From NCBI RefSeq assembly GCF_016086655.4, contig NC_052135.2, positions 16,582,363-16,646,362 of the forward strand: DNA of 64,000 bases. Reading direction: 5' to 3'. Made by a program: the position numbers and the translations under genes. Positions 62,052 through 64,000 of this stretch are shown piece by piece. The notes below the pieces were generated by a model that ran no database searches, was not told the DNA's origin, and saw only the letters and a list, made by a program, of their open reading frames with translations. The DNA is from Lepeophtheirus salmonis (taxonomy: Eukaryota > Arthropoda > Copepoda > Siphonostomatoida > Caligidae). How positions within the stretch are numbered: the stretch's first letter is position 1; every line of letters starts with the position of its first letter.

Positions 62052-63210
62052 GTAAGACTCACTTCCAATGCCATCACATTTTTAAAATTCCAGTGCTTTT
62101 TTGCAAATTTACTTTTTCCAAATTATGAATCATTGAATATAATTTTTGAGTGTGACTTCGGCAATTACAATAGAATAAATACCTTTTCCTATTAAATAAA
62201 GGTAAAATGGTGAAATACTGCTGTATACTTGGATGTCAAAATTAAATTAAAAAATAAAATAATTTTCTTGTCTACTTCCTATTAAAAGTGTAAATCTGTA
62301 GTTTTGTTTTACATAGACCCTAATATGTAACAAAAATATGTTATTACATCATTGTACATAGTGTAAACAATAAATTAACTAAATATATTAACTAGATATT
62401 CCTATTGTACGATATTTTGGTCCAACTATCATATATTTATCATCCCTTATCGATCCTGTATATTTTTTCAAATTTAACTTTTTTACATTTTAACATCAGA
62501 GATTTAATAAAAGTTGATAAATGACACAAAAAGTAATTATGCTTCATAAAGCGTTCACTATTTTTCTTCATCAAAGTGAAACAAGGGTTTTTATGCGAAG
62601 AAAGTCTAGTTTTTATGCTTTCAAAATGGCAGGTTTTTAAAATTATGCTGTCATTAGCAAACACTGAGGAATGACGAGTTGATAAAAGAAAAGTCCACTA
62701 AAAATTAATTATCGACGTATTTTATAACTTATGACGGTACAAAGGTCAAAATATTTTAGGATATGCAAAAGAATTTTAATAGAATAGTTATTTTTTTTTC
62801 AAAACTGTCTCATTTGGTTTATAATCAATAATTGTACCAAGTTTTGGTGTTTTTTTTCATTTCCCTCATTCATCATTAATATTCAGACGACCTGTAGTTT
62901 CAAACTCGGCTAAAACCCAATCAAAAAATGAATAAATTGTGAATGACAACAATAAAAGAAGAGTAAAAAGGTAAAGGTGCATGCTGGAGGGAAGATCAGG
63001 GTGCCCATACAATTTAAAAGCGGGAAAGATGCAATTTCACATGAGTGTAGTCATATTTAAGTAACAATATAATCAGTAATCACAAAACTATCATTGTTAT
63101 TGCTTTTCAAAAAGTGAAATGTAGCAGCTACTTATTTAGTTTTTAATTGTAGATATGTAAATCTTAAGCAGTTTAAGTATGAATATTTTGAATTAATGCT
63201 GTTTTTGTTC
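62052..63210. other. AT-rich non-coding stretch
   Basis: The minus-strand frame at 62440-62664 has no recognisable motif. Nothing else was identified. Confidence 0.5.
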
Positions 63211-63214
63211 TTGA

Positions 63215-63568
63215 ACTCGGTTTTTTAGTTTTTAATGCTGTTATCATTATTTTTTTTAACTTGAGGAAAGAGAAAATAAGTATACAATGATACACGTGTG
63301 TGTTTGCACATTAATTATAAACAGTAAATATGAGGGTTTGTTGGAGAGTTGTAAGAGTAAATCCCTGTTGAGCTGAGACTAGAATGAGGATCAAAAGCTG
63401 GAGCTATTCCTCTCTATGTCCATGCTTGATAAGGAGTGGAACTTGTGTTTCTTTCCTTGCTCTTAATATTGTTTGTAACAAATCTTATGAAACGCCATGA
63501 TAGTCAACTGCTCTCCTAAAAAAACAGTCTTCAAATTGTTTCCGTTAAAATGCTATTTTTTTTAGATG
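63215..63568 (+). repeat. Family B dispersed repeat, copy
   Basis: It shares AATGCTGTTATCATTATTTT, TTGAGGAAAGAGAAAATAAG, AGGGTTTGTTGGAGAGTTGT, GAGACTAGAATGAGGATCAA and CTTATGAAACGCCATGATAG with the other copies. Confidence 0.65.
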
Positions 63569-64000
63569 GCCCTAATGAATACTATTAACAACGCTAATTT
63601 TTTTGGAAGGGAACTCGCTCTTTCACACTTTGAAAACCCTTCATGTAGATAAAAACCTTTCATTATAGTCAAATTTCATGAGTTACGTATTATATTCAAA
63701 GTATGAAACCTAGAGTCAAATCCCAGATTTAATAATTATATGTAAACTTATGTGCATCACATATTTATCAAGATCAGATCATCTTTCCTCCTTGCGTTAA
63801 AGTGAGATTTTTTTTATTTGAAGTAAGACAAAATATTGAAGCAAAAAAAGTAAAAAGAAAGAGGAGATATGATCTCTCTTTTTTTAATATTAAACGTGTG
63901 CAATCAAGCCATAGATCATCACATCTATACATCAATCAATAGCTTATATAATATATATGTACATGCAAACAGGAACATCCTTTTTAAATTGTACGTTCCT
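63569..64000. other. AT-rich non-coding end of window
   Basis: No gene was recognised. A purine-rich patch at about 63818-63868 is followed by TA runs near 63950. Confidence 0.5.

Overview
The window looks like gene-poor nuclear DNA of an arthropod, most likely a parasitic copepod of the salmon-louse type (Lepeophtheirus/Caligus). It is strongly AT-rich throughout, has no bacterial gene organisation, and has no long open reading frame (the longest is 125 codons and unconvincing). It is packed with decayed Tc1/mariner transposases, short inverted-repeat elements and low-complexity AT tracts. The copepod assignment is inference: it rests on resemblance of the mariner fragments to families I associate with sea lice, and no host gene here proves it.

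Layout. 1-2.1 kb: AT-rich, nothing recognised. 2.1-3.25 kb: a mariner 5' end and N-terminal fragment, then a second, frameshifted Tc1/mariner transposase. 10.5-10.85 kb: a short decayed coding remnant of unknown family. 12.0-12.6 kb: a mariner with most of its transposase deleted. 13.9-14.35 and 20.95-21.36 kb: two AT-rich degenerate repeat tracts with the same GC-richer head. 16.5-17.6 and 27.1-27.4 kb: pieces of a retroposon-like family. 24.78-25.66 kb: the clearest host-derived object, an intronless, broken copy of an HMGXB4-like HMG-box gene. 32.29-32.37 kb: a tRNA-like head on the minus strand, probably a SINE. 36.3-37.3 kb: the most complete transposase relic, with all three catalytic acidic positions still recognisable. 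40.9-42.2 kb: a duplicated unit rich in GGTCTAGA-like words. 53.3-55.0 kb: minus-strand mariner remnants. 57.6-57.8 kb: a 190-bp fold-back element.

Two short dispersed families explain much of the rest. Family A (about 430-450 bp, imperfect terminal inverted repeats with core GTCAACAYAAAARCAA) has at least ten copies, five of them in one orientation between 44.4 and 49.9 kb; one carries a 24-bp perfect snap-back inversion. Family B (about 370 bp) has six copies, and one ends in a sequence like the family A terminus.

No intact protein-coding gene, no confident host exon, no rRNA and no CRISPR was found. The window is best read as intergenic or deep intronic sequence built from layers of transposon insertions. 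I did not find a convincing new biological system. The most useful leads are the family A cluster with its snap-back copy, the HMGXB4 pseudogene, the unidentified remnant at 10.5 kb and the tRNA-derived element. All similarity statements were made by eye and from memory of protein families; no search was run.
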